Of a stretch of DNA of 33,289 bases, positions 8,380 through 16,054 are shown one piece after another. Origin of the DNA: an uncultured Acetatifactor sp. (lineage in GTDB: Bacteria > Bacillota > Clostridia > Lachnospirales > Lachnospiraceae); contig CANRLX010000024.1 of NCBI GenBank assembly GCA_947631615.1, positions 1 to 33,289 of the forward strand, written 5' to 3'. Position 1 is the first letter of the stretch; each line of letters begins with the position of its first letter. A program made the translations under genes and the position numbers. The notes under the pieces were generated by a model. That model saw only the letters and a list, made by a program, of their open reading frames with translations. It searched no databases and was not told the DNA's origin.

Positions 8380-8939
8380 ACGTTCACCTCCATGTTCAGG
8401 TTCACGTCGCTGTCCCGCAGCCACGGTGCGCCGCTGTCGTTGGCTGACAGCACCGGCTCCTTGATCTCCCAGCCAAGTGCCAGTTCCGGGTCGTTCCACC
8501 GGATCGCTCGCACCAGAGACCGGTCATAGTAATCGTCAAACTTATACAGCACCACCGTCCCCGGCTCCAGCGTCACATAGGCGTGGCCGTATCCGCTGGG
8601 GATATACAGCTGTTTTCGGTTCTTCCTGGACAGTTCCTGGCATATCCACTGTTTATAGGTTGGCGAGTCCTTCCGCAAGTCCACGATGTAGTCCATCACC
8701 GCCCCGTGCAGGATACGCACCAGCTTTGCCTGGGGATGGGGGTTGTTCTGGAAGTGGATGCCCCGGATAGTCCCTGCCTGCTCGTTGTAGCACTCATAGT
8801 CCACCACGAACTTGTTGGTGATGCCGCAGCCCGCCAGGGTCCTGTCGTTGTACGCCTCCGTGCTGTAGCCCCGGTTGTCGTCAAAGTAGGTGGGCACGAA
8901 CAGCTTCGCACCGGGAAGTGCCAGTTCTCTTATCTCCAT
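8376..8939 (-). CDS. RmlC-type sugar-nucleotide 3,5-epimerase, copy 1
   Basis: The 187-residue cupin-like epimerase has the RmlC signature RGIHFQ, with the catalytic His at 62, and the VDLRKDSPTY and RKQLYIPSGYGH segments. RmlC-type enzymes epimerise C3 and/or C5 of 4-keto-6-deoxyhexose nucleotides; some act on GDP-heptose intermediates. Preceded by a good GGAGG site. It is about as long as its paralogue at 9906-10463 but clearly divergent, which suggests two different products rather than recent duplication. It overlaps the next SDR by 4 nt. Confidence 0.88.
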   Translation of the reverse strand: MEIRELALPGAKLFVPTYFDDNRGYSTEAYNDRTLAGCGITNKFVVDYECYNEQAGTIRGIHFQNNPHPQAKLVRILHGAVMDYIVDLRKDSPTYKQWICQELSRKNRKQLYIPSGYGHAYVTLEPGTVVLYKFDDYYDRSLVRAIRWNDPELALGWEIKEPVLSANDSGAPWLRDSDVNLNMEVNV

Positions 8940-9006
8940 GCCGCGCCTCCTTTGCAGAAGGCCGACACGGCCGGAACGATGCTAAGTATCAGATAGGTAC
9001 TAGAGC

Positions 9007-9909
9007 TTACCCCCCCGCGTTCTCCCCGTTCAGCCAGGCCGCTGTCCGGCGGATGCTCTCGTCAAAGTCCGCGGTGCATTCATAGCCCGTGTCTCGATAC
9101 AGGGCGTCCAGGTCAAGCTTTGAATAGTCGATATAGGCGTCGTCCTCATATGCCCCAAAACAGAGCTCTGCCCCCGGACTGATCACATCCCGGACATGGG
9201 TGACGATGTCCCGGAAGGGCACCGGGCTCCGGCTGCCGATGTAGTACTCTCTCCCCGGTTCGCCCTTCTCCAGCACCGCCATCACGCCGCCTACCGCGTC
9301 GTCGATGTACGTCCAGTCGTGCAGGTGCTCCCCGGATATCAGCCTGAGCGGCTCTCCCGCCAGCAGCTTTTTCAGTATCGCGTTCGTCGAGCGCTCAGAC
9401 CGGTCGCCCACACCAAACACATTGGTGAACAGCACCGTGTTGAAGGCCATGCCGTCCGCCAGCGCCGACGCCCACAGCAGCCTCTCCGCCCCCGCCTTCG
9501 CCGCACCATACAGGTTCTTGGGCAAATATGCATCGCCGGCAGGCTCCATCCGGTACTGATAGCTGGACCCGGCAAAGAGGAACTTCTTTGTATGCAAGCG
9601 CCTCGCCTGCTCTATAGCCTCTGCGGCAGCCATGACATTTTCCGTCTGCGCCTTGACGCTCCTGCCCAGCTCCCCGGAGACACCAGTCCATGCAAAATGC
9701 AGAAACCAGTCAACGTCGTTCCCGATCAACTCCGCCAGGTGGTCATAGCGGGCGAAATCGCACACGATCGGGCGCAGGTCGCCATCCAACTCCGTCAGGG
9801 TGTTGGCATCCCGCACTACGGCATACACTGTCCAGCCGTCCGCCAGCAGCCGCTCCGTCAGCGCCCCGCCTATGAATCCGCTAGCCCCTGTCACTATCGC
9901 TTTTCTCAT
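9007..9909 (-). CDS. NAD(P)-dependent sugar epimerase/reductase (extended SDR), copy 3, with 3' G7 tract
   Basis: The 300-residue extended SDR has TGASGFIG at the N-terminus and YGAAK as the active site. It is paralogous to the two SDRs downstream of it. The ATG at 9909 overlaps the RmlC-type stop (ATGA), so long upstream extensions of the open frame are spurious. It ends ENAGG then TAA directly after seven G. With eight G the frame continues 26 codons and ends at 8930, just inside the next RmlC-type gene. Probably a 4-ketoreductase or epimerase in deoxysugar synthesis. Confidence 0.85.
   Translation of the reverse strand: MRKAIVTGASGFIGGALTERLLADGWTVYAVVRDANTLTELDGDLRPIVCDFARYDHLAELIGNDVDWFLHFAWTGVSGELGRSVKAQTENVMAAAEAIEQARRLHTKKFLFAGSSYQYRMEPAGDAYLPKNLYGAAKAGAERLLWASALADGMAFNTVLFTNVFGVGDRSERSTNAILKKLLAGEPLRLISGEHLHDWTYIDDAVGGVMAVLEKGEPGREYYIGSRSPVPFRDIVTHVRDVISPGAELCFGAYEDDAYIDYSKLDLDALYRDTGYECTADFDESIRRTAAWLNGENAGG
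9010..9016 (-). repeat. Homopolymeric G7 tract at SDR copy 3 3' end
   Basis: Seven G on the coding strand, context ACGC-G7-TAAG. It abuts the TAA stop. A +1 change opens a frame running through the 67-nt gap to stop at TAA (8932-8930), which overlaps the next start by 10 nt. Here the stop is not the usual ATGA overlap. Confidence 0.85.
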
Positions 9910-10463
9910 GGCTCGTATACAAAGTTCACGTCGCTCTGGACCAGAGTGGGTGCGACTTTGTCCTTCGGCGACACGATGGCCTTTATGGGCGGCCACTGGA
10001 TGCCTATCTCCGGGTCGTCCCACGCAATGGCACGGTCCAGCGCCGGCGCGTACAGCGCGTCTACCTTGTACTGCCCCTCCGTTCGGTCCTCCAGGGACAT
10101 GCAGATGTGGCCAAAGCCCTTCGGGATATACAGCTGTTTCCGGTTCTCCGCGCTCAGGATCACCGACGCCCATTTCTTATAGGTCGGCGAGCCCTTCCGC
10201 AGGTCCACTGCCACATCGAACAGGCTCCCGCGGGTGCACCGTATCAGCTTCGCCTGGGCCGCCGGGTCGTTCTGAAAGTGGATGCCCCGGACCGTCCCGC
10301 GCTTCAGCGACAGAAAGTGGTTATCCTGGACGAACACGTCATCTATCCCCAGTTCATGCAGCGACCGGGCCGAGTAGCTCTCGCAGTAATAGCCACGGAA
10401 ATCCTCAAAGTATGTTGGCTCTATCACCTTCACTCCGGGAAGGGAAAGCTCTGTTACTCTCAT
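9906..10463 (-). CDS. RmlC-type sugar-nucleotide 3,5-epimerase, copy 2
   Basis: The 185-residue RmlC-family protein has RGIHFQ with the catalytic His at 62, VDLRKGSPTYKKW, RKQLYIPKGFGH and a C-terminal AIAWDDPEIGIQWP segment. It probably acts on a 4-keto-deoxysugar nucleotide made by the EvaA-type pathway upstream or by a dTDP-glucose 4,6-dehydratase encoded elsewhere. The ATG at 10463 was chosen because the upstream SDR's present frame ends in ATGA there. A dideoxy-sugar 3- or 5-epimerase or a heptose epimerase are the main alternatives. Confidence 0.88.
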   Translation of the reverse strand: MRVTELSLPGVKVIEPTYFEDFRGYYCESYSARSLHELGIDDVFVQDNHFLSLKRGTVRGIHFQNDPAAQAKLIRCTRGSLFDVAVDLRKGSPTYKKWASVILSAENRKQLYIPKGFGHICMSLEDRTEGQYKVDALYAPALDRAIAWDDPEIGIQWPPIKAIVSPKDKVAPTLVQSDVNFVYEP

Positions 10464-11455
10464 CTTCGCATCCCCCTCACGCGCACCGTTTCGGTGCGGG
10501 CAAAGAGACATACGGCAACAAGAAGGTTACAAACGTACCCCCCCCGCGTCTTGTGTCCTTGCTCTTGCAGCATTTCTGTTATCCACCTTTCTACCGTCAT
10601 GGCCGGCCGATATGACAATTGTCCGTTCAGCTTTTTTGCGTCAAAGACTGTGCTCCCCGATTCTATCTTCTGCGCCTGTGCCGGCCAAGGCTGTTCTGTC
10701 ACTTCTGCGCCGGTCGCTACCGCTACCTGCTCTGCCAGCTCCCGGACAGACATATCCTCGCCGCCTACGTTATAGACGCCCTCACAGCTGTCGTCCAGAC
10801 CTACCTGCCACAGCATCCAGCACAGGTCCTCTATGTACGTCACCGTCCGCCGCTGGCTCCCATCACCATATATGCTAATCTGGCCTCGTTCTCGCGCCTG
10901 ATGCAGAAAATGGTCCAGTGTCCCATACGATGATACCGGCTGAACCAATGTGCCATAGGGTACCCCTATCCGCAGCACACAGTACCGCACACCATACAGA
11001 CGCCGGTACATCTCCAGATATTGCTCGCAGGCATATTTCTGCATCGCATAGGGCGTCAAGAACTCCTTTTGCGCGTCCTCCGCCAGGGGCATATCATTTC
11101 CTTTATAGACCAGCCGCGTGGACGGAAACACGATCTTCGCCGTTGAACCAATACTGCGATATGCCTTCAACAGACGGAGCAATAGCCTCTCATTGGCGTC
11201 CAAAAATTCATCCGGCGCGTCAAATCCCCGGACCGTCCCTGTCTTTCCCGCGAAAAGATAGATCAGGTCACATCCACCTATTGCTTCCTCTATATCAGCT
11301 AAGTCGTCAAAATCGACTTGGCGATAGCCAGTGAGGCCATCGGCCTGTTCCGAATCCCTGCCGAAAGCACACACTTCCCCATAATGGGACGTAGTATTCA
11401 CTTGCAGGAAGTTGCGCGCTATATAGCTGTTTGCGCCCAAAACTGCCGCTTTCAA
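10460..11455 (-). CDS. SDR 4-ketoreductase-like protein, with G8 tract and read-through tail
   Basis: The 331-residue extended SDR has the cofactor site GANSYIARNF near the N-terminus and the catalytic YxxxK as YAMQK. The start is a TTG at 11455 overlapping the reductase stop (TTGA). By position next to an EvaA-type dehydratase and a Gfo/Idh reductase it is likely the 4-ketoreductase of a dideoxyhexose pathway. Near the C-terminus it carries a G8 tract. The present length keeps the frame open for 25 codons past the tract, ending in TGA overlapping the next ATG. It is thus the one tract gene now in the coupled state. The residues after the tract do not look like family sequence. Confidence 0.82.
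   Translation of the reverse strand: MKAAVLGANSYIARNFLQVNTTSHYGEVCAFGRDSEQADGLTGYRQVDFDDLADIEEAIGGCDLIYLFAGKTGTVRGFDAPDEFLDANERLLLRLLKAYRSIGSTAKIVFPSTRLVYKGNDMPLAEDAQKEFLTPYAMQKYACEQYLEMYRRLYGVRYCVLRIGVPYGTLVQPVSSYGTLDHFLHQARERGQISIYGDGSQRRTVTYIEDLCWMLWQVGLDDSCEGVYNVGGEDMSVRELAEQVAVATGAEVTEQPWPAQAQKIESGSTVFDAKKLNGQLSYRPAMTVERWITEMLQEQGHKTRGGYVCNLLVAVCLFARTETVRVRGMRR
10538..10545 (-). repeat. Homopolymeric G8 tract near SDR 3' end (read-through state)
   Basis: Eight G on the coding strand, context ACGC-G8-TACG. In the present frame it is read as Gly-Gly-Tyr and the frame runs to the next start. With nine G the frame would stop at a TAA two codons past the Val codon that ends the tract. With seven G it would stop at a TGA inside the gap. 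Confidence 0.85.
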
Positions 11456-12408
11456 CTGTCAGCTCCTCTCACCGCATCCACCAGCACCGCCTGGCGGAGG
11501 ATGGTGCGGTAATTTTCTTCTCTCGCTTCTTTATCCCGGATGCATTCCGCGAACCGGGCGATGGACCCGGCAAAGGCGTCGTCTGCGGGGAGCCGGACCG
11601 TCTCCGTTTCATTCCCTATCCGGACCTCCGCTGTGGGCACGAACCCCGCCGGCGCCGTGAATATGCGCCCTGTGGTGATACAGCCCCTGCTGCCCCATAT
11701 TTCCAGTTCGCACTTATAGCTGTTGTCCATCCCAAAGCTAACCTGGGCCGTCACCCCCGCGTCGTTCACCAGCGCCGCGCTCCCGTACAGGTCCACGTCA
11801 AATTCATCTGTATAGTTGAGCTTGGAATAGACCACTCTCGCCGTCTGGCCCATCAGCAGGCCCGCCAGCTTCAGCGTATACCCGCCGCAGTCCAGCAACG
11901 CCCCGCCGCCCAGGGACTTGTCATACCGGAAGTCATTGGCCGCACGCCGGGGGAAGCCAAACGCCATCCGGTACAGACGCACCTCTCCGATGCGTCCGCT
12001 TTCCACGATGCCCATCAGTGTCTTTATCTGGGCATGGTATTGGAACATGTAGTTTTCGTGCACCGCCAGGCCCTTCTCCGCCGCCAGCTCCACCAGCAAC
12101 TTCGTATCCTTCGCGGTTGTGGTGGAGGGCTTCTCCAGAAACAGGTGTTTGCCCGCCTCCAGCGCCTTTTTGCCCCATTCATAGTGCAGTGCCGGAGGCA
12201 GCGGCACATAGACTGCCTCGATGCGCCTGTCCGACAAAAGCGCGTCATAACCGTTATAGACCCCGCCGCCGTACTGTTCCTGGAAGGGTTTGCCTTTCTC
12301 CGGCGTCCGGCTGGCCACGCCCGCGTATGTAAATTCTTCACTCCCTGCCAGCGCCGGCAGGAACCGCCGGAACGCGATCTCCGACGTGCCCAATATCCCG
12401 ATCTTCAT
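11452..12408 (-). CDS. Gfo/Idh/MocA-family sugar 3-ketoreductase (putative)
   Basis: The 318-residue oxidoreductase has an N-terminal Rossmann motif (KIGILGTSEIA) and the EKP motif of this family (LFLEKPSTT), followed by the GGALLDCGGY segment in the C-terminal domain. In dideoxyhexose pathways this family reduces the 3-keto product released by the 2,3-dehydratase, which is the gene immediately upstream. The ATG at 12408, with GGAG 8 nt away, is preferred over the GTG codons at 12417 and 12414. The gene overlaps the next SDR by 4 nt. Confidence 0.87.
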   Translation of the reverse strand: MKIGILGTSEIAFRRFLPALAGSEEFTYAGVASRTPEKGKPFQEQYGGGVYNGYDALLSDRRIEAVYVPLPPALHYEWGKKALEAGKHLFLEKPSTTTAKDTKLLVELAAEKGLAVHENYMFQYHAQIKTLMGIVESGRIGEVRLYRMAFGFPRRAANDFRYDKSLGGGALLDCGGYTLKLAGLLMGQTARVVYSKLNYTDEFDVDLYGSAALVNDAGVTAQVSFGMDNSYKCELEIWGSRGCITTGRIFTAPAGFVPTAEVRIGNETETVRLPADDAFAGSIARFAECIRDKEAREENYRTILRQAVLVDAVRGADS

Positions 12409-12410
12409 CC

Positions 12411-13718
12411 TCACCACTCCAATACCGCCAGCAGATTCCGCAGCTGGATGTTCAGGCAGTTGTTGACCTGCACCAAGTCGTTCAGCGTCTTATAGTCCGT
12501 CCAGAAATAGCCCTCCGGCAGGACCGGCAATTCCGCTTTGCCTATCTCCAGGATCACGTTCCGGTTCTGCTCATGGTAAAACCGGCCGCCCTCTTCCGAG
12601 AGCATCGTGTCGAAGCTCACCCCAGCACCACTGGCCAGATGTGCGTCGAACAGCTTGTCCACTTCGTTTCCCGGACCGACCCATGTGGCCTCTCTCTGTA
12701 CCGTGGGACCAAGCTCCAGCTTGTCGAAACACCCCGCCTCCGGCGCCGCCTTGACGAGAAACTCCCGGATGCCGTTGTCCACTGCCGTCACCAATCCGAA
12801 CGTCGCTTTCCCCACCGCCTCAAACAGCGGCTGCGTCCAGTGCCTCACCTCACGGCCCTCGATCTCGATGTCGCAGAACACCACCTTGAAGCTGTACGGA
12901 TGTTCACAGACGAACTCACCATCCCGCATGTGCCAGTTCTTGAGGTCATACAACGAAACCAGACGATATCTGCTCTCGTCAAACATCTTGTAGTTGTTGA
13001 TGTACTGGTATATCTCCGGCAGGATGTTCCGCTCCGTCCCCTCTGCCGAGCGTTTCAGCGCCGGGTCTTTTATCTCCTCTATGTATTCCTCCAGCGGCAG
13101 GCACGACAGCACTGTCCGCGTGTCCATGTTCACAAGATTGTCATACCGCATCAGCTCTTTCAGCTGCTCCACCGTCATCCACCGGTGGCTGGGCAACACC
13201 GGTATGTCCTCGTCCACCTCCAGGATAATGTTCCGGTTCCGTTTCTTATAAAACCGTGACGACTGCTCCGACTGGATCTGGTCCACGACGATGCGATATT
13301 CCGACGCGTTCAAAAAGTAGTCCAGATACGGAGGCTTGTCCCCCTTGTGTTTCTGGGTGAAGTTAGACTTCGTCGCTTGAATTGTCGGCGATATCTGGAT
13401 GTGATTGATGTTCCCCGGCTCGATCTTTGCCTGCATCAGGCAGTGCATCTCCCCGTTGAACCGTCGGCACAGGATGCCCAGGTACCCGATCTCGTTCTGC
13501 ACGATCACCGGCTGTTCGGAGACCACTTGGCCGCCTAACAGTTCCTGCATCCCAGCGACTCGGAAGAAGCTCTTGTTCCGGTTCTCAATATATCCCCCGG
13601 CTTCGTTGTAGTACCACGCCTCCGAATCCTCCAGCGTGATCTTTCGGATGGAGACGTGCACCGTCCGGTTCCGCTCAGTGATCCACGCCAGCAGTTCTTC
13701 TGTTGTATGCAGGGGCAT
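12411..13718 (-). CDS. NDP-4-keto-6-deoxyhexose 2,3-dehydratase (EvaA/TylX3 family)
   Basis: The 435-residue protein is built of two repeats (about 1-210 and 215-435). The first has EQPVIVQNEIGYLG and the diagnostic QAKIEPGN (96-103) followed by QISPTIQATKSN. The second has a degenerate counterpart around GPTVQREATW. This family removes the C2 hydroxyl of dTDP-4-keto-6-deoxyglucose to begin 2,6-dideoxyhexose synthesis. It is best known from antibiotic glycosylation in actinomycetes. A strong GAGGTGAT site precedes the ATG. Downstream lie a 3-ketoreductase, SDR ketoreductases and RmlC-type epimerases, a complete late pathway. Together they imply a dideoxyhexose in the polysaccharide. Confidence 0.93.
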   Translation of the reverse strand: MPLHTTEELLAWITERNRTVHVSIRKITLEDSEAWYYNEAGGYIENRNKSFFRVAGMQELLGGQVVSEQPVIVQNEIGYLGILCRRFNGEMHCLMQAKIEPGNINHIQISPTIQATKSNFTQKHKGDKPPYLDYFLNASEYRIVVDQIQSEQSSRFYKKRNRNIILEVDEDIPVLPSHRWMTVEQLKELMRYDNLVNMDTRTVLSCLPLEEYIEEIKDPALKRSAEGTERNILPEIYQYINNYKMFDESRYRLVSLYDLKNWHMRDGEFVCEHPYSFKVVFCDIEIEGREVRHWTQPLFEAVGKATFGLVTAVDNGIREFLVKAAPEAGCFDKLELGPTVQREATWVGPGNEVDKLFDAHLASGAGVSFDTMLSEEGGRFYHEQNRNVILEIGKAELPVLPEGYFWTDYKTLNDLVQVNNCLNIQLRNLLAVLEW

Positions 13719-13753
13719 AGGATCACCTCACGGATCTGATAAAGTGAATGACA

Positions 13754-14548
13754 TCAGTAATCAGTTACAACGTCAAACCCAAGTGCTTTAGCACATCTCT
13801 TGCCGAATTTACGTAGCCTGACAGGGAAATGCCTTCCAATAATTGCCTTGATATGATTTCTATGATCCCAATTTTGAGGGACGAAATCTCGATGTATGCC
13901 TGACAGGTCAAAACCGCTTATAGCAAGCTGTTTTGCAACGTCAGGATACATTTTAGCTTTTGTTATTAAATGAACTGTTTCACCAACATCTCGGTCGTCA
14001 TAGATGCAATTATTCAACTTCTTCTGTGAGGCAAGCTGCAGACCATAATTTTCGAGGTCCCATCCCATCCAGTCATCGTTTATAATCAGGCTATTCAAAT
14101 ACTCTCTTTTAAAAATAGAGACTGTCAAAGAAATGCAATATGGTTTATTAGGCGATATATGCCAAATATGTGGGTGCTTAGTATCACGCTTCATCTTTGT
14201 CGTATTTGTATGCCTCAATTGACAATACTGAACACCATAGTCATCCATATATTGGATGATCTCATTGACATCGTCAGCTTCGATCTCAACGGTAGGAATG
14301 ATATCCTCTAACCAGAGCAAAATATAGTCTACATCCAATAATTCGGTAGCGTTTTTGAGCCGCTTGCACCAAGATGTCCCTTGTCCATTGTTAACCACCT
14401 GAATAAATCCATCATCAAGATGTTCCTCTTCATTAAACCAATATACAGCATTTCCGGCCTTCCAATATTTCTTCATTGCCTGTTCGTATACCAATAGAAC
14501 ATCTTTATACGAATCCGGGCCAGGAACAACCACTGCCATGCTACTCAT
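13754..14548 (-). CDS. Putative glycosyltransferase of capsule-locus type
   Basis: The 264-residue protein has a Trp-Cys-Lys-Arg-Leu segment followed by YILLWLEDI. This resembles the W-x-x-RL ... LLLLDD pattern of a family of capsule-locus glycosyltransferases, but I cannot assign a specificity. The start at 14548 has GGAGAGGG upstream; an upstream ATG at 14581 overlapping the flippase stop is less likely. The sequence is markedly more AT-rich than the deoxysugar genes downstream, as is the flippase gene upstream, which suggests the two were acquired together. Confidence 0.6.
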   Translation of the reverse strand: MSSMAVVVPGPDSYKDVLLVYEQAMKKYWKAGNAVYWFNEEEHLDDGFIQVVNNGQGTSWCKRLKNATELLDVDYILLWLEDIIPTVEIEADDVNEIIQYMDDYGVQYCQLRHTNTTKMKRDTKHPHIWHISPNKPYCISLTVSIFKREYLNSLIINDDWMGWDLENYGLQLASQKKLNNCIYDDRDVGETVHLITKAKMYPDVAKQLAISGFDLSGIHRDFVPQNWDHRNHIKAIIGRHFPVRLRKFGKRCAKALGFDVVTDY

Positions 14549-14573
14549 TATTCGTTCACCCTCTCCTGCAAAA

Positions 14574-15986
14574 CTAAACATTCTTTAAATATAATATGGC
14601 TTCACGCAGTTTGTTTCTTCTTATAAAGAGATACATGGCATAGAGCACTGCATATGCCGCCGCTCCGGGAAGGCCAAAAAACCAGTTGCAAACCACGAAA
14701 GATATCGTCATAAACAGATCTGTTAGTAATTCAGCAAATATCTTAATTGATATATGGCTTGAGAGAACCACCTCGCCTAACACTCCACGAAATACCAGGC
14801 AAATCAGTATAGAAACAATAGCCATTCTCACACTGTTGAACACAGTCGTCGACAACAATGTCAGTATCAGACTCAACGCTAACGTTGCCATATTGCATTT
14901 CATCAAGCTCTTTTCCAAGCGAAGAGTCTTAAAATAGGTATTGATAAGAAGAGACATCTTACTTTCGTACGCGCAAATTGGGAATAGGATCGCCACGTAT
15001 TGTACGCTCTCAGCATATTGAGGGAGCCAAAGCGTTATAACGATTTTCAGGGGATAATAAAACAACAGAACAAAATACACAAAACTCAGCAGAATCGTTC
15101 TCAGAACACCATATATTTCCGGCAGGCGTTTTTCATTTGTTCTTCGGAGCATGGGGTATACAACAATAGCGATCGCATTGATGGCAGTCATGATCATATT
15201 GGATATGTTTAGTGTCAATGAGACTTTCCCGAATGTGGAAATATCCCACCTGCTTTGTATTCCAAATCGCACTATCCCTATTGTCAGCATTCCACATAGT
15301 GACGACAGCATCAGCTTGATGCCGGCGGAGATGTTTTCAAAGACTTCTTTGAATATATATTTTGGCTTTTCGATCTTTGAAAAAACTATATCCCTGCAAT
15401 ACCAAACAGAGATAAATAGCGACATAAACTTAGCAATAGCGTCAACAAATACAATCTTCTCAAATCTATCGACACCAAAAGCCAGCAAAACAAAAGCCAA
15501 TACTGCAAAAATCGCTTTTTCGGATACCCTTACGACAGCGTCATATTTTATTAGGCCAGTGGCTTGCATAATATAAATCAAGTAATAACGCAGGCAGCAA
15601 ACGATTGCCACAACGCAGACAGCTACAAATACATATCGCCGCCCCACATCAGCAGAAAGCGTAAGGGCCAACTTCAAAATAATTAGATATAATATTGAAA
15701 CAAATGCACCTAATAACCAAAACTGGGTGCAGTATAGAGAGCGATCCAAGTCCTTATAATATTGACCCCCTACCCGCAAATAAATACCTTCGCACCACCC
15801 CAAACACGCCATGCACACATAGTTCGTGTAAAAATTATATAGCTGATAGTATCCATACTGCTCTACATTTATGAATTTAGGGACAATCAAAACTGTAACT
15901 ACCGAAACAGCCGTCGATATGATGTTTGAGAGAAATGAATATGAAAAGTCCTTAATAAAGCTAAATAGTTTCCCGTTAACAAACAT
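14574..15986 (-). CDS. Polysaccharide flippase (Wzx/MATE-like)
   Basis: The 470-residue, highly hydrophobic protein has about 12-14 predicted membrane spans and starts with a short cytoplasmic segment (FSFIKDFSYSFLSNIIS) typical of Wzx/RfbX flippases. It should move the undecaprenyl-linked repeat unit across the membrane. A very strong GAGGAGG site lies 6 nt before the ATG. Low GC relative to neighbours supports a different origin from the deoxysugar genes. Confidence 0.92.
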   Translation of the reverse strand: MFVNGKLFSFIKDFSYSFLSNIISTAVSVVTVLIVPKFINVEQYGYYQLYNFYTNYVCMACLGWCEGIYLRVGGQYYKDLDRSLYCTQFWLLGAFVSILYLIILKLALTLSADVGRRYVFVAVCVVAIVCCLRYYLIYIMQATGLIKYDAVVRVSEKAIFAVLAFVLLAFGVDRFEKIVFVDAIAKFMSLFISVWYCRDIVFSKIEKPKYIFKEVFENISAGIKLMLSSLCGMLTIGIVRFGIQSRWDISTFGKVSLTLNISNMIMTAINAIAIVVYPMLRRTNEKRLPEIYGVLRTILLSFVYFVLLFYYPLKIVITLWLPQYAESVQYVAILFPICAYESKMSLLINTYFKTLRLEKSLMKCNMATLALSLILTLLSTTVFNSVRMAIVSILICLVFRGVLGEVVLSSHISIKIFAELLTDLFMTISFVVCNWFFGLPGAAAYAVLYAMYLFIRRNKLREAILYLKNV

Positions 15987-16054
15987 ATTTACCTCCTCAT
16001 ATCTATTTCAGATATAAGACACTAAGACTTTCCGGCAGCAAAAGACTTTATACA

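Noticed and set aside
720..9000. Long plus-strand open frames (for example 1246-3111, 5352-7439, 3401-4564)
   Set aside because: They lie opposite well-identified minus-strand genes and have low-complexity His/Arg/Leu-rich translations with no family features.
14548..14581. Upstream ATG for the putative glycosyltransferase gene
   Set aside because: It overlaps the flippase stop but has no ribosome binding site, whereas the ATG at 14548 follows GGAGAGGG.
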